Of a stretch of DNA of 19,336 nt, positions 1 through 7,713 are shown in pieces (within the stretch, counting starts at the first letter, position 1; each line of letters opens with the position of its first letter). A program made the position numbers and the translations under genes. Source of the stretch: an uncultured Collinsella sp. Lineage in GTDB: Bacteria; Actinomycetota; Coriobacteriia; Coriobacteriales; Coriobacteriaceae. Under the pieces are notes generated by a model. That model did no database searches. It saw only the letters and a list, made by a program, of their open reading frames with translations, and was not told where the DNA came from. Location of the stretch: positions 1 through 19,336 of the forward strand of contig CABSMK010000013.1 of the NCBI GenBank assembly GCA_902478825.1, in the 5' to 3' direction.

Positions 1-49
1 ATCTACACCTCTCTATTCGTCGGCAGCGTCAGATGTGTATAAGAGACAG
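1..49 (+). other. Illumina Nextera adapter remnant (not genomic)
   Basis: Bases 1-8 match the end of the i5 flow-cell primer (ATCTACAC). Bases 9-16 are an 8-base index, CTCTCTAT, which is the Nextera S502/N502 i5 index. Bases 17-30 are TCGTCGGCAGCGTC and bases 31-49 are the 19-bp Tn5 mosaic end. Genomic sequence therefore starts at base 50. Reading the reverse strand through this stretch gives the peptide SYTHLTLPTNREV, a frequent contaminant tail in predicted proteins. The adapter was not trimmed before assembly or deposition. Confidence 0.98.
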
Positions 50-50
50 G

Positions 51-149
51 TCCGACGGCGCCCAGGCCCTCACCCCCGATCAGTTCGACGACACCATGCG
101 CCGCATCCGAGCCATCCGCGAGGTTGTCTGCCAAGAGACCATGGAGTAG
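51..149 (+). CDS. aroF: 3-deoxy-7-phosphoheptulonate (DAHP) synthase, C-terminal fragment
   Basis: Thirty-two codons are open from the adapter junction to a TAG at 147-149. The peptide begins SDGAQALTPDQF and ends in a helix rich in Arg and Glu. It matches the C-terminal tail of the AroAI-beta (Thermotoga/Bacillus-like) DAHP synthases, where a conserved SDG.Q.L.PEEF stretch precedes the last helix. These enzymes condense phosphoenolpyruvate and erythrose-4-phosphate, the first shikimate step. The gene is cut by the contig end, so no catalytic residue is visible and the call rests on the tail and on context. tyrA starts 3 bp downstream, so the two are surely co-transcribed. The symbol is less certain than the function. 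Confidence 0.72.
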   Translation, partial: SDGAQALTPDQFDDTMRRIRAIREVVCQETME

Positions 150-152
150 CCC

Positions 153-1067
153 ATGGGTACGGTGAGAAACGCGCGCGTTAACCAGGGCGGCCCCAAGTGC
201 GCCGGCATCGTGGGCCTTGGCCTCATCGGCGGCAGTTTTGCCCGCGGCTATGCGCAGGCGGGCGTCCGCGTGCTGGCCTGGGACCCCGATGACGATGTCA
301 TGACAGCCGCCAGCATGGGCACTGTCGCCGGAGAGCTCAACGACAAGACACTCGGCGAATGCGACATCATCGTCCTGGCTTGCTACCCCGAGGCCTGCAT
401 CGAGTGGCTCGAGGCGCACGCCCAGGCGCTCGCCGACGCCACCGACACCGAGGCCATCATGGGTCCCGTGGTGATCGACACCGTGGGCGTCAAGGGCATC
501 GTGTGCGAACGTGCCTTTGAGCTTGCCCGCGAGCACGGCTTTTACTTTGTGGGCGCGCACCCCATGGCGGGCACGCAGTACTCGGGCTACGCACACTCTC
601 GCGCCGACCTGTTCCAGGGCGCCCCGCTCGTGCTCGTGCCGCCCGCGGTGGACGACGCACTTAAGCTGGAGCTTTTGGGCCAGGTGCGCGAGATGGTGCG
701 CCCCTTGGGCTTTGGCAAGTTCAGCGTGACCAGCGCCGCCGAGCACGACCGCGTCATCGCCTTCACGAGCCAGCTTGCGCACGTGGTATCCAACGCCTAC
801 GTCAAAAGCCCCACCGCCCAGGTTCACCACGGCTTTTCGGCCGGTAGCTACCGCGATCTCACCCGCGTGGCGCACCTCAACCCGCAAATGTGGTCCGAGC
901 TCATGATCGACGACGCCGACGCGCTCGCCTTCGAGATCGACCATCTGATCGAGTCGCTTGGCGCCTACAGCCGTGCGCTCAAGAACCGCGACCAGCGCTG
1001 TCTGGAGAATCTCCTTGCCGAGGGCGACCGCATTAAGCGCGCACTCGACGACGAGGCCTCCCACTAG
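153..1067 (+). CDS. tyrA: Prephenate dehydrogenase
   Basis: A 304-residue protein that oxidatively decarboxylates prephenate to 4-hydroxyphenylpyruvate, the tyrosine branch. The Rossmann motif GLGLIGGS is at residues 21-28, and an acidic residue at the end of the second strand (WDPD, D44) favours NAD over NADP. The HPMAG motif at 136-140, SQLAH at 206-210 and YRDLTRVA at 233-240 are family landmarks of the nucleotide-binding and helical dimerisation domains. There is no C-terminal ACT domain, so feedback control by tyrosine through ACT is not expected. The ATG at 153 is chosen because GGAG lies about six bases upstream, inside the end of the DAHP synthase gene. aroB follows after 36 bp. Confidence 0.95.
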   Translation: MGTVRNARVNQGGPKCAGIVGLGLIGGSFARGYAQAGVRVLAWDPDDDVMTAASMGTVAGELNDKTLGECDIIVLACYPEACIEWLEAHAQALADATDTEAIMGPVVIDTVGVKGIVCERAFELAREHGFYFVGAHPMAGTQYSGYAHSRADLFQGAPLVLVPPAVDDALKLELLGQVREMVRPLGFGKFSVTSAAEHDRVIAFTSQLAHVVSNAYVKSPTAQVHHGFSAGSYRDLTRVAHLNPQMWSELMIDDADALAFEIDHLIESLGAYSRALKNRDQRCLENLLAEGDRIKRALDDEASH

Positions 1068-1103
1068 ACCACCTATCACGCCAGGTCGAAAGGACCGAAG
1101 CTT

Positions 1104-2210
1104 ATGGCGATTACCATCGATATCGACACCGCACGCCCCTACCAGGTGCATGTTGGCACGTTTTTGCTGGAGCAGGCGGGACCGCTCGTGCGCGCCACTG
1201 CCGGCGGCACCAAGGCCGTCATCGTGACGGACACCAACGTAGGCCCGCTCTACCAGATGCCCGTTAAGCAGAGCCTGGAGGCATCAGGCTACGAAGTGAG
1301 TATCTGCACCTTCGAGGCCGGCGAGGCACACAAGCGCGCCGAGACCTACGTTGCCATTTTGGAGTTTGTGGCCGAGCACGAGCTTTCGCGCTCCGACGTG
1401 ATCGTGGCACTCGGCGGCGGCGTCGTGGGCGACGTGGCGGGCTTTGTGGCCGCCACCTACATGCGCGGCTGCAAGTTTGTGCAGATCCCGACGAGTCTGC
1501 TCGCCATGGTGGATTCGTCGGTGGGCGGCAAGACCGCCATCGACCTGGCTGCCGGCAAGAACTTGGCCGGCGCCTTTTGGCAGCCGAGCGTGGTTATCGC
1601 CGACGTGGGGTGCCTGGCCACCCTCACGCCCGAGCAGTTCGCCGACGGCTGCGGCGAGGTCATCAAGCATGCCGTGATCGCCGACCCGGAGCTTTTCGCC
1701 GAACTGGAGAAGACCCCGCTCACGCTGGAGCTGCTCAACCGCGATGTGGCCCGCGTAGCGCTCATCATCGCCCGCAATATCGACATCAAGCGCGCCGTGG
1801 TCGTTGCCGACGAGCGCGAGACCAACCAGCGCAAGCTCCTCAACTTTGGACACAGCGCCGGACACGCCGTCGAGGCCTGCGAGCACTTTGAGCTCGGACA
1901 CGGCAACTGCGTGTCGATCGGCATGGGCATCATCACGCGCGCCGCGGCTCTGCACGGCATTTGCGATGCTGCACTGCCCGGTCGTATCGAGGAGCTCTGC
2001 GCCCGTCATGGCCTCAAGACCCGCTGCGACCTAGATGCCGATGCCGTCTTTGCCGAGGCGCTCCACGACAAGAAGCGCGCGGGCGACACCATCGACCTGG
2101 TGATTCCGCACGGCATTGGCCGCTGCAGCATCGACCGCACGCCGCTTTCCACTTTCCACGAACTCATTGCCGAGGGCCTCGGCCAGAAGGGAGACGCATC
2201 CGCATGCTAG
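1104..2210 (+). CDS. aroB: 3-dehydroquinate synthase
   Basis: A 368-residue cytosolic enzyme that cyclises DAHP to 3-dehydroquinate using NAD and a divalent metal. The NAD-binding GGGVVGDVAGF is at residues 104-114, followed by IPTSLLAMVDSSVGGKTA (128-145). Metal-binding landmarks are GEVIKH (184-189, Glu185), NFGHSAGHAVE (247-257) and GHG (265-267). Length and motif order are normal for the family. GAAAGGA lies about ten bases before the ATG. The last seven bases overlap the start of aroA, so translation of the two is probably coupled. Confidence 0.97.
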   Translation: MAITIDIDTARPYQVHVGTFLLEQAGPLVRATAGGTKAVIVTDTNVGPLYQMPVKQSLEASGYEVSICTFEAGEAHKRAETYVAILEFVAEHELSRSDVIVALGGGVVGDVAGFVAATYMRGCKFVQIPTSLLAMVDSSVGGKTAIDLAAGKNLAGAFWQPSVVIADVGCLATLTPEQFADGCGEVIKHAVIADPELFAELEKTPLTLELLNRDVARVALIIARNIDIKRAVVVADERETNQRKLLNFGHSAGHAVEACEHFELGHGNCVSIGMGIITRAAALHGICDAALPGRIEELCARHGLKTRCDLDADAVFAEALHDKKRAGDTIDLVIPHGIGRCSIDRTPLSTFHELIAEGLGQKGDASAC

Positions 2211-3523
2211 CCCGCATCACCCCGTCCCCGCTTAAGGGCACCGTTCCCGCCATCGCGTCCAAGTCGATGGCGCACCGTCTCATCATCTGCGCTGCCCTTG
2301 CCAACGGAGAGACGCATGTGACCTGCAACACCACCTGCGCCGATATTGAGGCCACGGTCCGCTGCCTCACGGCGCTCGGCGCCCGCATCGAGACCGTCGA
2401 GGACGGCTTCCAGGTCCACCCCACCATGAAGAGCATTGAGTTCGGCCTGCTCAAGGCCCTTGCCGGCGGTACGCTCGACTGCGGCGAGAGCGGCTCCACG
2501 CTCCGCTTTATGCTGCCCGTCGCCTGCGCGCTGGGGGCAGAGGCAACCTTTGTGGGACAGGGCCGCCTAGGCGCACGCCCGCTGTCCCCGCTCTCGGACG
2601 AGATCATTGCCGCCGGCTGCGACCTACAGGGTCTGGGCGGTTTTCCGCTCAAGACAAGCGGACGCATGCGCCCGGGCACCTTTGTGCTGCCGGGCAACGT
2701 AAGCTCGCAGTATATCTCCGGCCTGCTGCTGGCAGCCCCGTTGCTCGCCCAGCCCTCCTGTGTGCAGGTGACTGGCCTCATTGAGAGCCGCCCCTACATC
2801 AACCTAACGATCCAGGCCATGAAGGCCTTTGGCGTTGAGGTCAACGTCGAGCGCATTCCGGCCAAGGACGGCCAGCCCGAGGTCACGAACTTCCGCGTGA
2901 GCAGCGGCTCGTACCGCACGCCCGGCAGCGTGGCCGTCGAGGGCGACTGGTCCAACGCTGCCTTTTGGCTGTGTGCCGGCGCTATCGGCAACGACCCCAT
3001 CACCGTCGAGGGCGTGTCCCTGAGCTCCGCACAGGGCGACCGCAACGTGCTTGCCGCGCTTTCGCGCTTTGGCGCCCGCATCGTGCGCTCCACCAACGCC
3101 GCCACCGTGCAGTCCGACAAGCTCGCCGGCTTTGAGATGAGCGCCCACGACATTCCCGACCTGGTGCCCGTTATCTCGGCCGTGGCCTCGCTGGCACAGG
3201 GCCGCACCTTTATCCGCGATTGCGCCCGCCTGCGTATCAAGGAATCCGACCGCCTGGCCACCACCACCCGCGAGCTCACCGCGCTGGGCGCACAGGTGCG
3301 TATTGCCGGCGACGACCTCATCATCAAGGGCGTCGATGCCTTTACCGGCGGCGAGGTCGATTCGCACAACGACCACCGCATCGCCATGATGGCCGCCATC
3401 GCCGCGAGCCGCGCCACCGGCGAGGTCGTGATCCACGGCGCCGAGGCCGTCAACAAGTCCTATCCCGATTTTTTCGACCACTACCGCCTGCTGGGCGGCA
3501 AGGTCACACTCGAGGAGGAATAG
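2204..3523 (+). CDS. aroA: 3-phosphoshikimate 1-carboxyvinyltransferase (EPSP synthase)
   Basis: Joins shikimate-3-phosphate and phosphoenolpyruvate to make EPSP. The 439-residue protein starts MLARITPSPLKG. The ATG at 2204 is preferred over longer in-frame starts because AAGGGAG lies 8-14 bases upstream and the N-terminus then fits the family. Visible landmarks are the substrate-binding K20-S21, GESGSTLR (94-101, equivalent to the GNAGTAMR loop of the E. coli enzyme), R124, SSQY (167-170), the catalytic-region DIPDLVP (316-322), KESDR (346-350) and DHRIAM (390-395). The GESGSTLR form is common in Firmicutes-like EPSP synthases. It overlaps aroB by seven bases and ends one base before aroC. 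Confidence 0.96.
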   Translation: MLARITPSPLKGTVPAIASKSMAHRLIICAALANGETHVTCNTTCADIEATVRCLTALGARIETVEDGFQVHPTMKSIEFGLLKALAGGTLDCGESGSTLRFMLPVACALGAEATFVGQGRLGARPLSPLSDEIIAAGCDLQGLGGFPLKTSGRMRPGTFVLPGNVSSQYISGLLLAAPLLAQPSCVQVTGLIESRPYINLTIQAMKAFGVEVNVERIPAKDGQPEVTNFRVSSGSYRTPGSVAVEGDWSNAAFWLCAGAIGNDPITVEGVSLSSAQGDRNVLAALSRFGARIVRSTNAATVQSDKLAGFEMSAHDIPDLVPVISAVASLAQGRTFIRDCARLRIKESDRLATTTRELTALGAQVRIAGDDLIIKGVDAFTGGEVDSHNDHRIAMMAAIAASRATGEVVIHGAEAVNKSYPDFFDHYRLLGGKVTLEEE

Positions 3524-3524
3524 C

Positions 3525-4622
3525 ATGTCCTCGACCTTTGGCAACGTATTGCACCTGAGCATCTTCGGCCAGTCGCACTCCCCCGCCATCGGCTGCTCGC
3601 TCGACGGCATCCCCGCCGGTATTGCCGTTGACCAAGAAGCGCTGCAGGCCTTCCTCGATCGTCGCGCCCCCGGTCGCGACGAGACCGCGACCAAGCGCCG
3701 CGAGGCCGACGCCGTACACATCATCGCCGGCGTGGTCGATGGACATACCACCGGCGCACCCATCGCTGCGATCATTGAGAACACCAACACACGCTCCAAG
3801 GATTACTCCGAGCTGCGCCGCAAGCCCCGCCCCGGACACGCGGACTTTTCTGCGCGCGTGAAGTACCACAACATGCACGACGTCGCCGGCGGCGGGCACT
3901 TCTCCGGTCGCCTAACGGCCCCCTTGTGCATCGCCGGCGGCATCGCGCTGCAGGCACTCGAAGCCCGTGGCATCAAGGTTATGGCGCACGTCGCGCAGAT
4001 CGGCGGCATCTCCGACCTGCCCATGGACGACATGGTTTATCGCGAGGCCGACCGCAAGGCGATCCTTTCGAACGACCTGCCGTGCATTGACGTCGCCGCT
4101 GCCGGCCGCATGCGCGAGGAGATTCTGGGCGCGCGCGACGAGCTCGACAGCATCGGTGGCATCGTGGAGTGCGGCATCTACGGCCTGCCCGCAGGTATCG
4201 GCGACCCCATGTTCGACGGTATCGAGAACCGCATCGCGCACATCGCCTTTGGCATTCCCGCCGTAAAGGGCGTGGAGTTTGGCATGGGCTTTGCCGTAGC
4301 CGCCATGCGCGGCAGCGAGAACAACGATCCGTACCGCGTAGATGCCGAGACCGGCGTGATTGCGGTCGAGTCCAACAACGCCGGCGGCATTCTGGGCGGT
4401 ATTTCCACGGGTGCACCCGTCATGTGGCGTATGGCCGTGAAGCCGACGCCCTCCATCGGTCGTGAGCAGCAGACCGTAGACATGGACGCCATGGAAAATG
4501 CTGAGCTCTCGGTCCACGGCCGCCACGATCCCTGCATCGTCCCGCGCGCCGTCCCCGTTGCCGAAGCAGCCGCGGCGCTCGCCATCTGGGACGCCCTCCT
4601 CGAGGACGCCGCCCAGCGCTAA
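3525..4622 (+). CDS. aroC: Chorismate synthase
   Basis: A 365-residue FMN-dependent enzyme that removes phosphate from EPSP to give chorismate. The N-terminal signature reads FGQSHSPAIG (14-23); most family members have GESHG, so the first Glu is Gln and the last Gly is Ser, while the conserved His18 is kept. Other landmarks are RPGHAD (102-107), GGGHFSGR (122-129), NNAGGILGGIS (284-294) and the C-terminal RHDPCIVPRAVPV (333-345). GGAGGA lies about eight bases before the ATG, within the 3' end of aroA, and only one base separates the two genes. A 43-bp gap then precedes pheA. Confidence 0.96.
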   Translation: MSSTFGNVLHLSIFGQSHSPAIGCSLDGIPAGIAVDQEALQAFLDRRAPGRDETATKRREADAVHIIAGVVDGHTTGAPIAAIIENTNTRSKDYSELRRKPRPGHADFSARVKYHNMHDVAGGGHFSGRLTAPLCIAGGIALQALEARGIKVMAHVAQIGGISDLPMDDMVYREADRKAILSNDLPCIDVAAAGRMREEILGARDELDSIGGIVECGIYGLPAGIGDPMFDGIENRIAHIAFGIPAVKGVEFGMGFAVAAMRGSENNDPYRVDAETGVIAVESNNAGGILGGISTGAPVMWRMAVKPTPSIGREQQTVDMDAMENAELSVHGRHDPCIVPRAVPVAEAAAALAIWDALLEDAAQR

Positions 4623-4665
4623 CTACCCACCCCTCAACATCCCCCGACACGTGAAAGGGGTCTCC

Positions 4666-5811
4666 ATGGACCTTGCCGATATTCGCCAGGCCATCGACGG
4701 CATCGATACCACGCTCCTCAATAGCTTTGTCGAGCGCATGGACATTGCCACCGAGGTCGCCAAATCAAAAATCGAGATGGGCAAGGCCGTCTTCGACCCC
4801 GCCCGCGAGCGCTCCAAGCTCAACAACCTCGCCGGCCGCGCACCCGAGCGCTACGAGGCCCAGACCATCGCCCTGTTCCGCCTCCTCATGAGCATGAGCA
4901 AGGCCGAGCAGCAGCGCTACATCAACGAACTCAAGGGCACCACGGTGTCGCAAAAGGCCCGTGCCACGGCCGAAGCCTTCGACACGCCCTTTCCCCAGAC
5001 GGCCAGCGTTGCCTGCCAGGGCGTGGAAGGCGCCTACAGCCAGATCGCTGCGTGCAAGCTCTTCGACGTGCCCGATATTGCATTCTTCGAGACCTTCGAG
5101 GGCGTCATGCGCGCCGTGCGCGACGGTTTCTGCGAGTTTGGCGTGTTGCCCATCGAAAACTCCACCGCCGGCTCGGTCAACGCCGTCTACGACTTGCTCG
5201 CCCAGTTCGATTTCCATATCGTGCGCTCGCTGCGCCTCAAAATCGATCACAACCTGCTCGTCAAGCCCGGCACCAAGCTCGCAGACGTGCACGAGGTCTA
5301 CAGCCATGGCCAGGCCATCGCCCAGTGCGCCGGCTTTATCGAGGCCCACGGCCTGCATGCCACCAAGTACCCCAACACGGCCATGTCGGCCGAGATGGTC
5401 GCCAACTCCGAACGTACCGACGTCGCCGCCATCGCCTCACGCAGCTGCGCGGCGCTCTACGGCCTAGAGGTGCTGGAGCCCAATATCCAGGACTCGGACA
5501 ATAACTACACGCGCTTTGTCGTCATCAGCCGCGAGCCGCGCGTCTATCCCGGTGCCAACCGTACCTCGCTTATGATCACCACGGCCAACGAGCCGGGCGC
5601 CCTCTACCGCGTGCTCGAGCGATTCTATGCGCTCAACATCAACCTCATCAAGCTCGAGAGCCGTCCCATCCCCGGGCACGACTTTGAGTTTATGTTCTAC
5701 TTTGACCTGGACTGCCCCTTTGGCAGCAAGGCCCTCGACGACCTGCTCGATTCCATCGACGACGTGTGCGAGAGCTTCACATACTTTGGCAGCTACACGG
5801 AGGTGCTCTAG
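4666..5811 (+). CDS. pheA: Bifunctional chorismate mutase / prephenate dehydratase (P-protein)
   Basis: A 381-residue enzyme that turns chorismate into prephenate and then phenylpyruvate, the phenylalanine branch. Three domains are visible: an AroQ-type helical chorismate mutase (about 1-90), a prephenate dehydratase domain (about 114-288) with GVEGAYSQ (119-126), LPIENSTAGSV (161-171) and the catalytic-Thr motif NYTRF (280-284), and an ACT domain (about 299-375) with GALYRVL (311-317) and ESRP (331-334). The last two motifs form the phenylalanine site in known P-proteins, so allosteric feedback by phenylalanine is expected. The start is set at 4666 by AAAGGGG just upstream; the reading frame is open further upstream, but that part overlaps aroC and has no family match. 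The TAG stop directly abuts the next ATG. Confidence 0.96.
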   Translation: MDLADIRQAIDGIDTTLLNSFVERMDIATEVAKSKIEMGKAVFDPARERSKLNNLAGRAPERYEAQTIALFRLLMSMSKAEQQRYINELKGTTVSQKARATAEAFDTPFPQTASVACQGVEGAYSQIAACKLFDVPDIAFFETFEGVMRAVRDGFCEFGVLPIENSTAGSVNAVYDLLAQFDFHIVRSLRLKIDHNLLVKPGTKLADVHEVYSHGQAIAQCAGFIEAHGLHATKYPNTAMSAEMVANSERTDVAAIASRSCAALYGLEVLEPNIQDSDNNYTRFVVISREPRVYPGANRTSLMITTANEPGALYRVLERFYALNINLIKLESRPIPGHDFEFMFYFDLDCPFGSKALDDLLDSIDDVCESFTYFGSYTEVL

Positions 5812-7050
5812 ATGACCGATACCGCCGCATCCCGCCCCTACGGCGTGCTGGGCCGCGTGCTGGGCCACAGCTACACCCCGACCATCTACAAGGAGCTCGC
5901 GGGACTCGAGTACGTGCGTTTTGAGCGCGAACCCGAGGACCTAGCAACCTTTATGACGGGCGACGAGTGGGAGGGCACCAACGTAACCATCCCCTACAAG
6001 CGCGCCGTCATGGAATACCTGGACGAGCTGAGCCCACTGGCCGAGCGCATGGGCAACGTCAACACCATCACACGCCTGCCCGATGGCCGCCTGCGTGGCG
6101 ATAATACTGACTACTTCGGTTTTCAGTGCCTGGTCGAGGAGCTGGGGGTTGAGGTTGCCGGCAAGAAGGCTCTCGTGCTCGGAGCCACCGGCGGCGCCGG
6201 CACCACGGCAAGTATGGTGCTGGGAGACCTGGGCGCCATTGTCGTGCCCGTCGGCCGCACGAGCGAGGTCAATTACGACAACATCTCCCAGCAGTCCGAT
6301 GCAACGTTACTCGTCAACTGCACGCCCGCCGGCATGTTCCCCCACTGCCCCGACGCGCCTTGCACGCTCGAAGGGCTCGATGCGCTCGAAGGCGTTATCG
6401 ACATTGTCTACAACCCCGCCCGCACGGGACTCATGCTCGAGGCCGAGCGCCGCGGTATCCCCTGCATCGGCGGTCTGCTCATGCTTGTTGCCCAGGCAGC
6501 ACAGGCTGTTGAGCGCTATACCGGCCAGGTCACCCCGCGCAAGCGCATCTTGGACGTAACGGAGCGTCTGTCCCGCCGCGAGCAGAACATCGCGCTGATC
6601 GGCATGCCGGGCTCGGGCAAGACCCGCGTGGGTGAGCAGATTGCCCTGCTCACGGGTCGCGAGCACATCGACCTGGATCGCGCCCTCGAGGAGCGTTTGG
6701 GCATGCCCTGTGCCGACTATATCGTCGAGCGCGGCGAGGCGGCCTTCCGCGAGCAGGAGACGACGGCGCTGTCCGACATCTCCAAGCGCAGCGGCTTGGT
6801 GCTCTCCACCGGCGGCGGCGTGGTCGCACGCGACGAGAACTACCCGCTGCTGCACCAAAACAGCCAAATCGTGATGCTCAACCGCAAGCTCGAAGAGCTC
6901 GCCCACAAGGGCCGCCCCATCACCGCCCGCGACGGCATCGAAAAGCTGGCGGAACAGCGCATGCCGCGCTACCGCGCCTGGGCCGACTACATCATCGACT
7001 CGCGCGACTGCGCGGCCAACACCGCCCGAGCCCTCCTCGACACCCTCTAA
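5812..7050 (+). CDS. aroE-aroK: Fused shikimate dehydrogenase - shikimate kinase
   Basis: A single 412-residue chain carrying two pathway steps. Residues 1 to about 245 are shikimate dehydrogenase: NVTIPYK with the catalytic Lys63, DNTD (97-100), the nucleotide loop GATGGAG (124-130), NCTPAGM (169-175), and the C-terminal GGLLMLVAQA (220-229). Residues about 255-412 are shikimate kinase: P-loop GMPGSGKT (264-271), DLD (287-289), the FREQE motif with Arg313 (312-316), GGG (334-336), and a lid region with GRPI (367-370). A short linker (about 240-255) joins the domains. The N-terminal SxS substrate motif typical of AroE is replaced by GHSYTP (18-23). The ATG touches the pheA stop codon with no spacer. 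Both active sites look intact. Confidence 0.94.
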   Translation: MTDTAASRPYGVLGRVLGHSYTPTIYKELAGLEYVRFEREPEDLATFMTGDEWEGTNVTIPYKRAVMEYLDELSPLAERMGNVNTITRLPDGRLRGDNTDYFGFQCLVEELGVEVAGKKALVLGATGGAGTTASMVLGDLGAIVVPVGRTSEVNYDNISQQSDATLLVNCTPAGMFPHCPDAPCTLEGLDALEGVIDIVYNPARTGLMLEAERRGIPCIGGLLMLVAQAAQAVERYTGQVTPRKRILDVTERLSRREQNIALIGMPGSGKTRVGEQIALLTGREHIDLDRALEERLGMPCADYIVERGEAAFREQETTALSDISKRSGLVLSTGGGVVARDENYPLLHQNSQIVMLNRKLEELAHKGRPITARDGIEKLAEQRMPRYRAWADYIIDSRDCAANTARALLDTL

Positions 7051-7096
7051 ACCACCACAAGGGGGACAGTTCACAGGCACCTTTGTGGTGGTTTTA
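7049..7096 (+). terminator. Hairpin with short T-tract in the aroEK-aroQ gap
   Basis: A perfect 12-bp inverted repeat, AAACCACCACAA (7049-7060) and TTGTGGTGGTTT (7083-7094), encloses a 22-base loop, and the right arm runs into TTTT. The stem could extend by GG/CC with one bulged T. It begins in the aroEK stop codon. It may act as a weak or partial terminator, reducing aroQ expression, or may be part of a small repeated element: the loop holds GGGGACAGTTCACAGGCACC, which recalls GGGGACAG/CAGGCACC intergenic repeats tied to REP-type transposases. The T-tract is short, so termination is uncertain. Confidence 0.5.
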
Positions 7097-7145
7097 CACT
7101 CCGCTGCACCGCTGCACCGCCCGCCCAACCAAAAAGGAAGCAACC

Positions 7146-7583
7146 ATGAAAGCTCTCGTCATCAACGGCCCTAACCTCAACATGCTCGGCATTCGCGAGC
7201 CGGGCATCTACGGCAGCGACAACTACGATCGCTTGGTCCAGATCTGCAAGGAGGCCGGCGCCGCACAGGGCTTCGACGAGGTCGAGGTCTTCCAGTCCAA
7301 CCACGAGGGCAGCATCGTCGACAAGATCCAGGAGGCATACGGCAAGGTCGACGGCATCGTCATCAACCCGGCGGCTTACACGCACACGAGCGTGGCGATC
7401 CTGGACGCCCTCAAGGCTGTCGCCATCCCCGCCGTCGAGGTCCACATCAGTGCCGTCGAGACGCGCGAGGACTTCCGACAGGTAAGCTACGCCCGCCTGG
7501 CCTGCTTTGCCACCATCACCGGTGAGGGCCTGCAGGGCTACGCTCACGCGCTGGAGCTGCTGAGGGAGCATCTCGAAAAGTAG
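7146..7583 (+). CDS. aroQ: 3-dehydroquinate dehydratase, type II
   Basis: A 145-residue protein that dehydrates 3-dehydroquinate to 3-dehydroshikimate; type II enzymes are small dodecamers. The N-terminal GPNLNMLGIREPGIYG (8-23) holds the catalytic Tyr22. NHEG (52-55), INPAAYTHTS (73-82) and VEVHIS with His100 (97-102) complete the active site, and Arg111 follows. The start at 7146 is fixed by AAAAAGGAAG just upstream and by the family N-terminus; the frame is open upstream through the hairpin but without homology. It supplies the step between aroB and aroE, and is the last gene before the strong operon terminator. Confidence 0.96.
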   Translation: MKALVINGPNLNMLGIREPGIYGSDNYDRLVQICKEAGAAQGFDEVEVFQSNHEGSIVDKIQEAYGKVDGIVINPAAYTHTSVAILDALKAVAIPAVEVHISAVETREDFRQVSYARLACFATITGEGLQGYAHALELLREHLEK

Positions 7584-7631
7584 CCTCGCGAGCAAATCCA
7601 TCAACGCGATTCACACGCTAATAATGCCAGC

Positions 7632-7669
7632 GCCGGCAGCAGCGACCTCGCTGCTGCCGGCATTTTATT
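7632..7669 (+). terminator. Intrinsic terminator of the aro operon
   Basis: A 13-bp GC-rich perfect stem, GCCGGCAGCAGCG (7632-7644) and CGCTGCTGCCGGC (7649-7661), has a four-base ACCT loop and is followed by ATTTTATT. It sits 48 bp after the aroQ stop. Between aroQ and this stem (7584-7631) nothing else is evident. Confidence 0.93.
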
Positions 7670-7676
7670 ACTGGCA

Positions 7677-7682
7677 TATAAT
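7677..7682 (+). promoter_or_regulatory. Predicted promoter -10 for the DUF4869-ATPase pair
   Basis: A perfect TATAAT lies just past the aro terminator and 32 bp before the DUF4869 start codon. No good -35 hexamer is at the expected spacing, since that position falls in the terminator stem (about 7654-7659). The pair is isolated from aro transcription by the terminator, so some promoter must lie here. Confidence 0.55.
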
Positions 7683-7713
7683 CGTTGCAGTCACACAACG
7701 TCTGGAGACCCAC

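Noticed and set aside
3..1151. A 382-residue open frame on the - strand opposite tyrA
   Set aside because: It is a shadow of high-GC tyrA, has no recognisable domain, and its last residues are translated from the sequencing adapter.
2804..3799. Long - strand frames opposite aroA and aroC
   Set aside because: No motif or RBS, low-complexity antisense composition, fully covered by well-supported + strand genes.
7101..7120. Short period-8 repeat (CGCTGCAC twice) before aroQ
   Set aside because: Only two copies; too short to be more than chance in a C-rich leader.
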